DNA of 38,238 nucleotides from Ignavibacteria bacterium (GTDB taxonomy: Bacteria > Bacteroidota > Ignavibacteria > Tepidaquicellales > OLB5): positions 1 through 38,238 of the forward strand of contig JAUQWQ010000207.1 of the NCBI GenBank assembly GCA_030835085.1, given 5' to 3'. Positions 26,108-34,612 of the stretch are shown here, piece by piece (the first letter of the stretch is position 1; each line of letters opens with the position of its first letter). The notes beneath the pieces were generated by a model. It saw only the letters and a program-made list of their open reading frames with translations. It was not told where the DNA came from and did no database searches. The translations under genes were made by a program, and so were the position numbers.

Positions 26108-27565
26108 ATGAAATTCATAACAATTTTTGTGTTAACCATATTTCTCTGTTGTTTTGAAATTCCCTCCCAATGGCAGACTGATGTACGGCTGACAAATAAC
26201 TCAGCCTATTCATCAACATATTACAACAACTCACTAAGCGTAGCCGCAGATGGCAATTCAGTGCACGTTGTATGGACCGATCTTCGTGACGGCAACAATG
26301 AGATCTATTACAAACGCTCAACCAATAGCGGCACAAACTGGGGCGCAGATATGCGGCTTACAAGCAATTCGTCAGCTTCATGGAATACCTCGCTGTCTGT
26401 TTCCGGTTAAATGTTACATGTGATCTGGATAGATGACCGTGACGGCAATTGGGAAATATATTACAAACGCTCAACTGATGGTGGTTCTTCCTGGGGAGCT
26501 GATACAAGGCTCAGCAATAACTCTTCTTATTCGGAATTTCCCTCAGTCTCCGTATCAGCGTCTGCGGTTCATGTTGTATGGACAGATAACCGCGAAGGAA
26601 ATTACGAGATATATTACATGCGTTCATCTGATGGAGGGACAACCTGGGGACCTGAAACAAGACTGACGACAAACGCATCGTTTTCACTTACGCCTTCAGT
26701 TAAAACAATTGGTTCGGCAGTTCACGTTGTATGGAGGGATAACCGTGACGGCAACTATGAAATATATTACAAACGCTCAACTGATGGCGGATTGACCTGG
26801 GGAGCGGATACAAGACTTGTGAATAACATCTTTGATTCCGGTGATCCTTCAATCTCAGCTGACGGTTCTGTTTTAATAACCGTATGGATGGACAACAGGG
26901 ACGGGAACTGGAGGGTTTACTCAAAACGCTCAACCGATGGCGGCACAACATGGGGTGCAGAGACACCCATTACGGCAAATCCCGCTGACCCTGCATACCC
27001 GTTGATATTTATTTCATCTCAGAGTGCTCATTTTGTATGGCAGGACTATCGTGACGGCAATTATGAAATATACTATAAGCGTTCCACCGATGCGGGCTTA
27101 ACATGGGGTGCAGATACCAGACTTACCAATAACACCGCTGTATCAGAAATTCCGTCAATATATGTAAGCGGCTCCGCCGTTCATACTATCTGGACAGATG
27201 AACGAGACGGCAACCGGGAAATATATTACAAACGCGATCCATCAGGAAATACGGTTGGATTGATCAATCTCTATTCCGGAATTCCGGAAAAATTTTCATT
27301 ATCACAAAACTACCCGAATCCGTTTAACCCAACTACAAAGATAAAGTTCAGCATACCTCAGGCATCCGTTCGCCTGACGGATATAGTGTTGTTAACTATT
27401 TTTGATAACCTTGGCAGAGAAGTTGCCGTACTTGTAAATCAACAACTCTCGCCCGGAATATATGAAGCAGATTTTGAAGGAAGTAAACTTTCAACGGGGA
27501 TATATTATTACAGATTAACGGCCGGGGATTTTTCTGAAACAAAGAAAATGATATTGATTAAATAA
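26108..27565 (+). pseudogene. T9SS-secreted repeat protein interrupted by an in-frame TAA
   Basis: The reading frame runs from ATG 26108 (AAGGA eight bases upstream, signal peptide MKFITIFVLTIFLCCFEIPS) to 27565, broken only by TAA at 26408-26410. Both sides carry the same sialidase-like repeat, 'V-W-x-D-x-R-D-G-N-x-E-I-Y-Y-K-R-S-T-D-G-G-x-x-W-G-A-D-x-R-L', about seven copies in all. The C-terminus has QNYPNPFNPTTKIKFSI and ends KKMILIK. At the break other repeats have Ser (SGSAVH, IGSAVH); here the codons read GGT TAA ATG TTA CAT, so one C-to-A change (TCA to TAA) explains the stop. As it stands, the first part is a secreted stub of 100 residues, and the second (ATG 26411) lacks a signal peptide. 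A sequencing error is the main alternative. Confidence 0.8.
27364..27382. repeat. Palindrome inside a T9SS sorting-domain coding region (2 of 3)
   Basis: ATCCGT and ACGGAT form a 6-bp stem around TCGCCTG. It encodes the loop ASVRLTDIV of the sorting domain, at the same position as the elements at 25892 and 29536. Confidence 0.6.
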
Positions 27566-27589
27566 CCAGAAAAGTTAAATTTATCAAAC

Positions 27590-29737
27590 ATGAAAAATAA
27601 ACTGCTTTCAGGAAAATATTATTGTTTAATTGTACTTTTAGTCCTTATATTTTTTAACAGTACACGCTCTCAGCCGGTATGGGTAACACAAAATCCCGTG
27701 CCTCAATGCAATACTTTAAATGATGTTAAGTTCTCAGGTGGTATTGGATACAGTGTTGGAAATTACGGTACAATTTTAAGATCTACAAACGGCGGGGTAA
27801 ACTGGGTAAGCCAGGGCTCACCAACAACCATAGACCTGAGATCCGTTTCATTCATAAATGCAGGCACTGGTTTTATATGCGGCGGATCTAACCGCTGGGT
27901 AATACTAAAGACCATAAACGGGGGCGTCAACTGGAATATTTCAGACTCCGCAACCGGCGGCACAGTTAACGCAATTTTTTCATTTGATGCAAACAATGTA
28001 TTTGTTTGCGGAAGTGTTGGATTATTCATGCGGACAACTAACGGAGGCTTAAACTGGAATACAATGAACCTTGGAACAATTGCTAATTTGAATGGAATAT
28101 ACTTTACATCCGCTTTAACGGGCTATATTTCAGCAGGCTCGGGGGATGTTTACAAAACCACTAACTCTGGGGTGAACTGGATCGTACAGCCTACCGGACT
28201 TGCTACTCCGCTAAATTCAATATGCTTTACGGATATCAATAACGGCTTTGCAGGCGGATTTCAGGGTAAAATAGTGAAGACAACAAATGCCGGAGTAAAC
28301 TGGAGTATTTTAACAACCGGAATTACTCAATCAATTAATAAAGTCCACGCAGTTGACCAGCAAAACGTGTATGCGGTATCAGATAACTCAAGATTCATTT
28401 CAACTTCAAACGGCGGGTTAAACTGGAGTGTAAGCATACTTTCTGAAGCAAATAACAACAGCTTAAAATCTGTATTCTTCACTGATATAAATACCGGTTT
28501 TATTAACGGTGCTTACGGCACTCAGTTAAAAACAACTAACGGAGGAGTAAACTGGTCACCTCAGTTTGCCGGAACAAATACAACAGGTTTTACCATAAGT
28601 TTTCCTTCAGCTAATACAGGTTATGTGGGTCTATATCTCGGCAAACTTTTAAAAACAACCAACGCTGGCGCAAATTGGGAATTATTAACACCGCCCGTTT
28701 CAGCAAACATCGGCTGTCTTCAGTTCACAGATAACAACACCGGGTATCTTTCAATTTCGAATAATATTATTCATAAAACAACCGATGGCGGCGCGAACTG
28801 GAATCCGCTTACCACAGGTGTTGCGGGACAAATTCCAAGTTTTGTTTTTGTGAATCCAAACACCGGATTTGGCGCCTCTCAAACGGGAGGGTTAATAATT
28901 AAAACAACCAATGCAGGCGCTAACTGGCAGGCTTTCAATACGGGATTTGCGGCAGAAACATTCGGTAAGATATACTTTAAAGATGCGAACTCCGGTTACA
29001 TACTTACAAATTCACTGAACATACTTACTACAACAAATTCAGGGTTGAACTGGGTTCAGCAAATCACTGGTGCCACCCAGGGCATTAGTGATATTTTTTT
29101 CACCGATCTGAATACCGGATATTTATCCAGCAGCCAGGGTAACCTTTTGAAGACAACCAATGGCGGCGCAAACTGGTTTCTTGTAAATACACTAGCGGGC
29201 AGCTTCAGGTCTATCTTTTTCGTAAATTCAAATACCGGTTATGGCGCGGGACTTTGGGATGGAGAGGCAATTTGTAAAAGAACCACCAACGGCGGGGTGA
29301 ACTGGACAAATATGGATGCGGGGACAAACAATGCGGCATATGGCATAACTTTTACCGATATAAATACAGGATACATAATAGGTGCCGGCGCTATGATTTT
29401 AAAAACAACTAACGGCGGTGCAATTACAAATGTTCAGCCTATATATAATAATAACCCCTCTGAGTTTTCTCTTTGGCAAAATTATCCAAACCATTTTAAT
29501 CCCTCAACAAAAATAAAATTCAGCATTCCCGTAGCGTCCGTTAGCAGAACGGACATGGTATTGTTAACTATTTACGATAACCTCGGCAGGCAAATTGCCG
29601 TACTTGTGAACCAGCAGCTCTCGCCCGGTACATATGAGGTTAACTGGAATGCATCAGATCATTCATCCGGGGTCTATTATTACAGGCTATCCTCCAGCAG
29701 TTACTCCGAAACAAAAAAATTAATTTTATTAAAATAA
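27590..29737 (+). CDS. Large T9SS-secreted YCF48/BNR-type propeller protein
   Basis: This 715-residue secreted protein has a signal peptide (about residues 1-27, ending STRSQ). About fourteen repeats of roughly 42 residues follow, of the form 'F-x-D-x-N-T-G-Y-x-x-x-x-x-G-x-L-L-K-T-T-N-G-G-x-N-W', the pattern of the photosystem II assembly factor YCF48-like family, usually a seven-bladed propeller; two propellers are likely. The sorting domain reads QNYPNHFNPSTKIKFSI, with His in place of the usual Pro of PNPFNP, and ends KKLILLK. Whether that change affects export is unknown. It starts 24 bases after the interrupted repeat gene and is followed at 12 bases by the FecR-like gene. Confidence 0.87.
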   Translation: MKNKLLSGKYYCLIVLLVLIFFNSTRSQPVWVTQNPVPQCNTLNDVKFSGGIGYSVGNYGTILRSTNGGVNWVSQGSPTTIDLRSVSFINAGTGFICGGSNRWVILKTINGGVNWNISDSATGGTVNAIFSFDANNVFVCGSVGLFMRTTNGGLNWNTMNLGTIANLNGIYFTSALTGYISAGSGDVYKTTNSGVNWIVQPTGLATPLNSICFTDINNGFAGGFQGKIVKTTNAGVNWSILTTGITQSINKVHAVDQQNVYAVSDNSRFISTSNGGLNWSVSILSEANNNSLKSVFFTDINTGFINGAYGTQLKTTNGGVNWSPQFAGTNTTGFTISFPSANTGYVGLYLGKLLKTTNAGANWELLTPPVSANIGCLQFTDNNTGYLSISNNIIHKTTDGGANWNPLTTGVAGQIPSFVFVNPNTGFGASQTGGLIIKTTNAGANWQAFNTGFAAETFGKIYFKDANSGYILTNSLNILTTTNSGLNWVQQITGATQGISDIFFTDLNTGYLSSSQGNLLKTTNGGANWFLVNTLAGSFRSIFFVNSNTGYGAGLWDGEAICKRTTNGGVNWTNMDAGTNNAAYGITFTDINTGYIIGAGAMILKTTNGGAITNVQPIYNNNPSEFSLWQNYPNHFNPSTKIKFSIPVASVSRTDMVLLTIYDNLGRQIAVLVNQQLSPGTYEVNWNASDHSSGVYYYRLSSSSYSETKKLILLK
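29536..29554. repeat. Palindrome inside a T9SS sorting-domain coding region (3 of 3)
   Basis: GTCCGTT and AACGGAC form a perfect 7-bp stem around AGCAG. It encodes the loop ASVSRTDMV of the sorting domain. Confidence 0.6.
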
Positions 29738-29749
29738 TTTTGATTAAAT

Positions 29750-30634
29750 ATGAAAACAACTACGTTTCTATTTATTTTGTTTTTGGTTCCTGTATGTATT
29801 TATTCCCAGCCAAATAAACAATTAAAATATTCTGCAAGCGCGCATGATTCGTTGTTATTTGACGGGGTTAATGAAAACAATTTCAGCTTTAAGAGTTCCG
29901 AAAATCCATGCCTGATGAAAGTAAAGCTGGTAAACGGCAATGTGACGGGCACTGTTGCTAAAAAAGAAACTATTAATACTTGCGGTAAAATTGAAACAAT
30001 TACCACTTATGAAAAAAGGTTTCTTAAAGAGGGCGATACGGTTTTAGTAGGAGTACCCTTGACCACGGAAACAGGAAATGACTTTATTCTTGCACAGTTG
30101 GCTGACGGAGAAAATATGTTCTTTGGAGGAGAACGGGGACACGTTGAGGTCCAGGATTACTGCAAAGCTCCTCCAAATATAAATATGACATTAAAAGCAG
30201 GTAAGCTTGGTATTGATTGGAATCCTACATTTCCAAAGACCATTACTGTTTGTACTGATGGAGCCTGCATTAGAATAAAAGGGACGATTTTCTCTTTTGA
30301 AATACTGAAAGAGGGCGATGCAATTATAAATGTACTTAAAGTTTTTAAAGGTTCCGTTTCTTTCAGCAGAAACCCGGGAAATGAGGATAACAAAAAGAAT
30401 ATCCGGGATAAAAGCGAGGAGATGAAAAAACTTTCAGATGACTATCAAAGCGGTAAAATAAGCATTGAAGAATTTACCAAAAAAATGAAGGATTTACAGA
30501 CGGAACTTCCGGAATCTCTTTCAGAAAATGAAATAACTGTCAGCGCCGGCTATGAAAGCAGGATTACCGGAACGGATAAACCAAGTGATCCTGTGCCTAT
30601 GAATGCAAATGAAAAACCGTGGTGGGAAGAATAA
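29750..30634 (+). CDS. Exported FecR-domain-like protein
   Basis: This 294-residue protein has a signal peptide (MKTTTFLFILFLVPVCIYS). A FecR-like core follows: FLKEGDTVLVGVPLTTETGNDF, then VCTDGACIRIKGTIFSFEI and INVLKVFKGSVSF, matching the 'T-d-g-x-x-v-x-v-x-G-T-x-F-x-v-e ... v-x-v-l-x-G-x-V' FecR pattern. A helical charged segment (DKSEEMKKLSDDYQSGKISI) and an ending PWWEE come after. Classical FecR proteins are inner-membrane anti-sigma partners; this one has no membrane helix after the signal, so it looks like a secreted relative of unknown role. It is the last gene of the run starting with the barrel at 24223. Confidence 0.6.
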   Translation: MKTTTFLFILFLVPVCIYSQPNKQLKYSASAHDSLLFDGVNENNFSFKSSENPCLMKVKLVNGNVTGTVAKKETINTCGKIETITTYEKRFLKEGDTVLVGVPLTTETGNDFILAQLADGENMFFGGERGHVEVQDYCKAPPNINMTLKAGKLGIDWNPTFPKTITVCTDGACIRIKGTIFSFEILKEGDAIINVLKVFKGSVSFSRNPGNEDNKKNIRDKSEEMKKLSDDYQSGKISIEEFTKKMKDLQTELPESLSENEITVSAGYESRITGTDKPSDPVPMNANEKPWWEE

Positions 30635-30639
30635 CCGGC

Positions 30640-31518
30640 TCAAAAATTATACGATAGCGCCACGCCAATGGTGAATTTTCTTTTAAGTCCGTCAAAATTA
30701 TAATCGCGTTTTAAAAATGGCAATGCGGCCTGAACAGTGCCTGTTAATTCATCGGAGAACTTATAGCCCGCTGTTGCAAGCAGGTTTACCTGCGCTTCGT
30801 TGCTGTTTGATACATCAACAAATGTCTCGGGGTTAATTGTGCTCAGCACATTTGATTCCTGCAATCTGAGTATTGTCAGTATTTCTGCTTTTATGCTCAC
30901 CTTTTTGAATTCTTCAAAAAATCCCGCGCGGAAAAACACATCATCGCCGCGTTTAAGCCGCGTGATGTAATTGGCGCTTCTGCCAAAGGGTTTTTGGTAA
31001 CCAACGCCAAAGAAATAATTAACGCCTGTGTAAACAGCGCCGGCGATTATATCGTTGGTGCCAAGTCCGGGCATGTACCGCTGCGGCAGAGAGTCATCTG
31101 AATTCACGCTGCCGGTTGCGAATTTTCCGCCTGCAAAAAATGTCAGCAGGTGTTTCTTTTTTATCCTGAACATCTTTGAAAACACCACCTGCAGGTCACC
31201 CTGGCCGTACTTCTCGCCAAGAGGACCTGAAACAAATGAGTACGGAAGAGACGCGTTAACCCTGAAATTATTTTTCAGATCAAGATCTGCTTCAAGCCTG
31301 AAGGAAGGGATAATAAGATCGTTTGCATTTCCGTTAATATCGGGTTCTATTCCGCTTGCTCCGTAAACAAAACCAATGTATATATGATTGCTTTTTATAA
31401 CCGATTCATTTACCTGGTGTCTGCCAATTGTACATACTCCGGCATCGGAGCACTGCGAAAAACTGATCTGGTGAACATATGTAGCAAGGAAAAGAATAAG
31501 CACTGTGGTTTTTATCAT
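30640..31518 (-). CDS. Outer-membrane beta-barrel protein (transporter-like)
   Basis: This 292-residue protein has a signal peptide (about residues 1-21, ending ISFS) and a short N-terminal QCSDAGVCTIG segment with two Cys. A barrel of alternating hydrophobic strands follows (RLEADLDLKNNFRVNASLPYSF, LLTFFAGGKFATGS) and ends with KFTIGVALSYNF, a classic outer-membrane C-terminal strand with terminal Phe. It resembles uncharacterised MetA-pathway/transporter-type barrels; no substrate can be named. It converges with the FecR-like gene, five bases apart. A TTG-N20-TAAACTTG upstream on the minus strand is a possible promoter. Confidence 0.7.
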   Translation of the reverse strand: MIKTTVLILFLATYVHQISFSQCSDAGVCTIGRHQVNESVIKSNHIYIGFVYGASGIEPDINGNANDLIIPSFRLEADLDLKNNFRVNASLPYSFVSGPLGEKYGQGDLQVVFSKMFRIKKKHLLTFFAGGKFATGSVNSDDSLPQRYMPGLGTNDIIAGAVYTGVNYFFGVGYQKPFGRSANYITRLKRGDDVFFRAGFFEEFKKVSIKAEILTILRLQESNVLSTINPETFVDVSNSNEAQVNLLATAGYKFSDELTGTVQAALPFLKRDYNFDGLKRKFTIGVALSYNF

Positions 31519-31690
31519 TGTATAAACTTTGGTTATACAAGTTTAACAATTTAAGCAGAGTGTTTCAATTCTATAAAGGAATATAAAAATCCCGGGCAGC
31601 AAAATAATTCTGTTAAGAAGGCATAATTATGCAAACCTATTTAGAACATCATAAAACAGATATGAAAGTAAGCACACTTTTTTCAGTGTG

Positions 31691-31731
31691 ACTATTTCGC
31701 AATCTCACTTTCCTGCTATATCGCTGTTTGC
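31691..31731. repeat. 8-base periodic repeat directly after the DoxX stop
   Basis: Read on the minus strand, units AACAGCGA, TATAGCAG, GAAAGTGA, GATTGCGA and AATAGTCA follow the DoxX TAA. They match the array after the DUF1287 gene in period and sequence. A CACAC/GTGTG hairpin (about 31674-31691) adjoins it. Confidence 0.55.
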
Positions 31732-32166
31732 TTATTCGTCATGTGTTTTCAGGTAGTTATCCAGTGAATAATGTCCAGAACCCTCGAACAGGAAAAGTAT
31801 AACGAGCGCAAAAACTATCAGCGTCAACTCCGCTTCGGATTTAATTGACATGAACCCGTTTGGAATAACGATAAAAATAATGTTACAGAGCAAGACAGGA
31901 AGCTGAATAGCGGATGCAAATCTGGTGAGCAGGCCAAAGAAAATGAGTAATCCTCCCACTAAGTGGATCCCGATTATTGCATGCGCAGCGGTCATGGTAT
32001 AAAAACCAAAACCGTACTGGTCAACTATCTGAACAATTGCGCTTTTGTTAACAATAAAGTAAAGTGCCTGCCATACAAGAACTGTACCCAGCAGCACGCG
32101 GAAGAAATCAAGCCAGAGCGGATGATGTTTTTCTGACCATACATCAATTTTATGAAGAAGGTACAT
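31732..32166 (-). CDS. DoxX family membrane protein
   Basis: This is a four-helix inner-membrane protein of the DoxX family (RVLLGTVLVWQALYFI, AHAIIGIHLVGGLLIFFGLLTRFASAIQLPVLLCNIIFIV, LTLIVFALVILFLFEG). Members are linked to respiratory oxidoreductases and redox stress, but the function of most is unknown. I place the start at ATG 32166 (144 residues) because AGGAGG lies ten bases upstream; an ATG at 32187 overlaps that site. A TATTTTTG (32190-32197) upstream could be a -7 element, but no TTG is at -33. It is divergent from the NnrS-like gene, sharing the region with the FNR-type box. Confidence 0.85.
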   Translation of the reverse strand: MYLLHKIDVWSEKHHPLWLDFFRVLLGTVLVWQALYFIVNKSAIVQIVDQYGFGFYTMTAAHAIIGIHLVGGLLIFFGLLTRFASAIQLPVLLCNIIFIVIPNGFMSIKSEAELTLIVFALVILFLFEGSGHYSLDNYLKTHDE

Positions 32167-32284
32167 GGTTTTAAGCCCTCCTTTCATTTCAAAAATAACG
32201 CAGTAATTCCCGTGGAAAAATGATAAATGCTTAAAAAGTTTATGATTTATATCCCTAAATTGCCGTTTTGGAGCTGTTTTTCAC

Positions 32285-32298
32285 TTGATATAAGTCAA
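32285..32298 (+). promoter_or_regulatory. FNR/DNR-type binding site upstream of the NnrS-like gene
   Basis: TTGAT-ATAA-GTCAA matches the FNR/DNR/NnrR half-site arrangement (TTGAT-N4-ATCAA, or TTGAY-N4-GTCAA). Its centre is about 41 bases upstream of where transcription would start if TATTATTG (32321-32328) is the -7 element, the classical class II activator position. The box is 54 bases before the ATG at 32352. Confidence 0.55.
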
Positions 32299-32351
32299 TT
32301 GAACTGATATGAATATTTTATATTATTGTACAGAAGAAAAGTATTGAAACA

Positions 32352-33446
32352 ATGAAAAACAAACATTTATTTATACTTCCGCTGGTTCTGTTAAGTTTGC
32401 TTACGGGAATCTTTTCCGGATGGTTCCGCATAGGGTGGAACCTGCCTGTGACTCTGCCATCAGGCGAGCACGGTGCGTTGATGGTTGGCTCATTTTTAGG
32501 AACACTCATTTGTATAGAGCGAAGCGTAAGTTACCCGAACAGAATTGCATTATTGGTTCCAGCTTTAAATTCAGCCAGTATTATTTTCTTTCTGCTGGCA
32601 ATGCCAAAGACTGCATATGTTTTCCTGATACTCGGAGCCGCAGGATTAACAGGTATCTATTATATGGTTTACGTTAAGCACAAAGGAATACATATATTGA
32701 TCATGATGGCAGGCGCTTTATGTTATCTTATAGGCAATGCTGTTCTTTTTAACACTTCCTTTTATCCTTCGGTTGTAATGTGGTGGATAGCATTTTTGTT
32801 TTTGACCATAACGGGCGAGCGCCTCGAACTTTCCCGTTTTGTTCTGTTGAAGAGAACAGTTATTAAGCAGTCTGCACTGATAATTTTAATATCAGTATTT
32901 TTTGCAGGCATCTTACTCCCGTTTCATTCAGCACTTGGCAGTTCGCTTTCTGCATTATCTATGATAGGCTCAGCAATATGGCTGTTTAAATATGATATGG
33001 CAAAACACTCGCTTAAAAAACCGGGCCAGAGTTTCTATTCGGGCCTGCTGCTGATAACAGGTTATGTATGGCTTGCATTTACCGGCCTGTTTTTTGTTTT
33101 AGGCGCATACTTTGGTTCATTTTATGATGCATCGCTTCATGCTTTCTTTCTTGGTTTCGTCTTTATGATGATATTCGCACATGCGCCTGTAATTCTGCCT
33201 GCCGTACTGAAGCTTGGAATGAGCCCTTTCGGGAGATCGTTATACCTGTGGTACATTTTGCTGAATATTACACTGCTCTTCCGTGTAATTACCGTTTTCC
33301 CTGGAATTGCGCCATACAAAATGTGGGCGGGTATGTTTAACGGAATTGCAATTATCGGGTTCTTTGTAAATATGATAACATTGGCTATATTTGCAAAGAA
33401 AAAGTCACTGCGCGATCAGGCTGCACCCGGATGCTGCAGGGTGTAA
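32352..33446 (+). CDS. NnrS-like polytopic membrane protein
   Basis: This 364-residue inner-membrane protein has about ten to twelve membrane helices. Conserved features include His40 in GEHGALMVGSFLGTLICIERSV, the GERLELSR motif (155-162), and DASLHAFFLGFVFMMIFAHAP with His263 and His277. These His-containing helices resemble NnrS and haem-copper-oxidase-like proteins tied to nitric oxide or nitrite metabolism; some relatives are annotated only as hypothetical. Haem binding or an NO-related role is inference, supported by the FNR/DNR-type box upstream. It is followed 48 bases on by crcB. Confidence 0.65.
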   Translation: MKNKHLFILPLVLLSLLTGIFSGWFRIGWNLPVTLPSGEHGALMVGSFLGTLICIERSVSYPNRIALLVPALNSASIIFFLLAMPKTAYVFLILGAAGLTGIYYMVYVKHKGIHILIMMAGALCYLIGNAVLFNTSFYPSVVMWWIAFLFLTITGERLELSRFVLLKRTVIKQSALIILISVFFAGILLPFHSALGSSLSALSMIGSAIWLFKYDMAKHSLKKPGQSFYSGLLLITGYVWLAFTGLFFVLGAYFGSFYDASLHAFFLGFVFMMIFAHAPVILPAVLKLGMSPFGRSLYLWYILLNITLLFRVITVFPGIAPYKMWAGMFNGIAIIGFFVNMITLAIFAKKKSLRDQAAPGCCRV

Positions 33447-33494
33447 TCAATTAAGACCCTTTAATATTCTCACATATATTCATATTTTTGAACA

Positions 33495-33872
33495 ATGCTG
33501 AATATACTATATATAGGTGTCGGCGGATTCATAGGGGCTGTATCCCGGTACCTCCTATCGCGCTATATAAATAACCTGCTGCCTTCATTTCCTTTCGGCA
33601 CTCTGGCTGTTAATATACTTGGCAGTTTTATTTTGGGATTCATAATTTATTCCGTTTCGCTTGGCAGGAATATTTCTCCTGAAATGCGGGATTTTATAAT
33701 TATTGGTATGCTCGGCGGATTCACGACAATGTCAGCCTTTGCATATGAATCTTTCAGGCTGATGGAGCTAAGTCAAATGATGCTCTTCGCTCTTAACATA
33801 GCGCTGAATGTTATTCTGTGTATTGCCGCGGTTTATGCGGGTAAAGAGCTGGCTGTACTGATTACGAAGTAA
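33495..33872 (+). CDS. crcB: Fluoride ion channel CrcB/Fluc
   Basis: CrcB/Fluc dimers export fluoride across the inner membrane. The 125 residues have four membrane helices and the family motifs GGFIGAVSRYLLSRY, PFGTLAVNILGSF and GGFTTMSAFAYES (family: GfTTfSTFs). It lies 48 bases after the NnrS-like gene and 140 before the DUF190 gene. CrcB next to DUF190 is a recurring arrangement in bacteria. I looked for a fluoride riboswitch in the short upstream gap and before DUF190 and saw none. The ATG at 33495 has no clear ribosome binding site. Confidence 0.93.
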   Translation: MLNILYIGVGGFIGAVSRYLLSRYINNLLPSFPFGTLAVNILGSFILGFIIYSVSLGRNISPEMRDFIIIGMLGGFTTMSAFAYESFRLMELSQMMLFALNIALNVILCIAAVYAGKELAVLITK

Positions 33873-34012
33873 TATACCGCGCAACAAATAAAAACGAATA
33901 TCTGTTATTATTTATAGTGGTACTGTAATAACAAAATGATTTTTAATTCCTGGCGCAAAACTTACTTTAACGCTAAAATTAATGGGTTCCTGCATATGCG
34001 GGAATAAAGATC

Positions 34013-34351
34013 ATGCAAAAAGAATCCACGGGAACACTGCTTAGGATATTTATCGGTGAAAGCGATAAGTATGAAGGCAAAAATCTTTACAAATATTTAA
34101 CAAATTACCTCAGGGAGCATCAATATGCCGGCATTACCGTTCTGCGCGGCATAACCGGTTTCGGGAAGGCAAGCCTTATTCATACCAGTGACCTGCTCGA
34201 GCTTTCAAGCGATCTGCCTATAGTCATTGAAATTGCCGATACCGAAGACAATATCAACCGGCTTAAGGATGTTTTTGAAGATACCGGAATGATAGGAAGC
34301 TCGCTAATAACCGAGGAAAAAGTTAAGATCATTAAGTACGGTGTTAATTAA
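34013..34351 (+). CDS. DUF190 family PII-like protein
   Basis: This 112-residue protein belongs to DUF190, a compact ferredoxin-like fold related to PII proteins. It shows TLLRIFIGESDKYEGKNLY, GITVLRGITGFGKASLIHT, LPIVIEIADTEDNINRL and KVKIIKYG. DUF190 genes often accompany crcB, so a regulatory or accessory role in ion homeostasis is likely but unproven. GGGA lies about ten bases before the ATG. It is the last gene of a probable NnrS-like-crcB-DUF190 cluster, with an inverted repeat at 34422-34450 after it. Confidence 0.85.
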   Translation: MQKESTGTLLRIFIGESDKYEGKNLYKYLTNYLREHQYAGITVLRGITGFGKASLIHTSDLLELSSDLPIVIEIADTEDNINRLKDVFEDTGMIGSSLITEEKVKIIKYGVN

Positions 34352-34421
34352 ACACCGGCAGGTACCGGCAGCTGCAATTCAGAAGTCAGTGGCGGCATTA
34401 CAAAAACCACGGGAGAAGAAA

Positions 34422-34450
34422 TTAACAGGCTTTCATTCAGTGCCTGTTAA
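34422..34450 (+). terminator. Hairpin downstream of the DUF190 gene (weak terminator)
   Basis: TTAACAGGC and GCCTGTTAA are perfect 9-bp inverted repeats with an 11-base loop, about 70 bases past the DUF190 stop. The following GATTATTTCT is only moderately T-rich, so terminator function is plausible but not certain. Confidence 0.5.
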
Positions 34451-34522
34451 GATTATTTCTATCGCGTGAAGCACTATACACTAATCTAACACAAATCCAA
34501 CCCTTAACTAAGGTTCAGCTAA

Positions 34523-34552
34523 TTGTTTCCTAACTGTTCACGGTTATTTTTG
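34523..34552 (+). promoter_or_regulatory. Bacteroidota-type promoter of the PhoX-like gene
   Basis: TTG (34523-34525), then 19 bases, then TATTTTTG (34545-34552) fits the -33/-7 consensus. Transcription would start about 50 bases before the ATG at 34613. Confidence 0.55.
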
Positions 34553-34612
34553 TTACTCATCAATTGAATTTCATTAACAAAAAATAATAATAACTAAACC
34601 GTGAATAATTTT

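Noticed and set aside
33483-33490. TATTTTTG as a crcB promoter
   Set aside because: It is only four bases from the ATG and has no TTG at -33, so it would give a leaderless RNA; likely coincidence in AT-rich DNA.
33447-33494. Fluoride riboswitch before crcB
   Set aside because: The gap is only 48 bases and lacks the conserved pseudoknot pattern.
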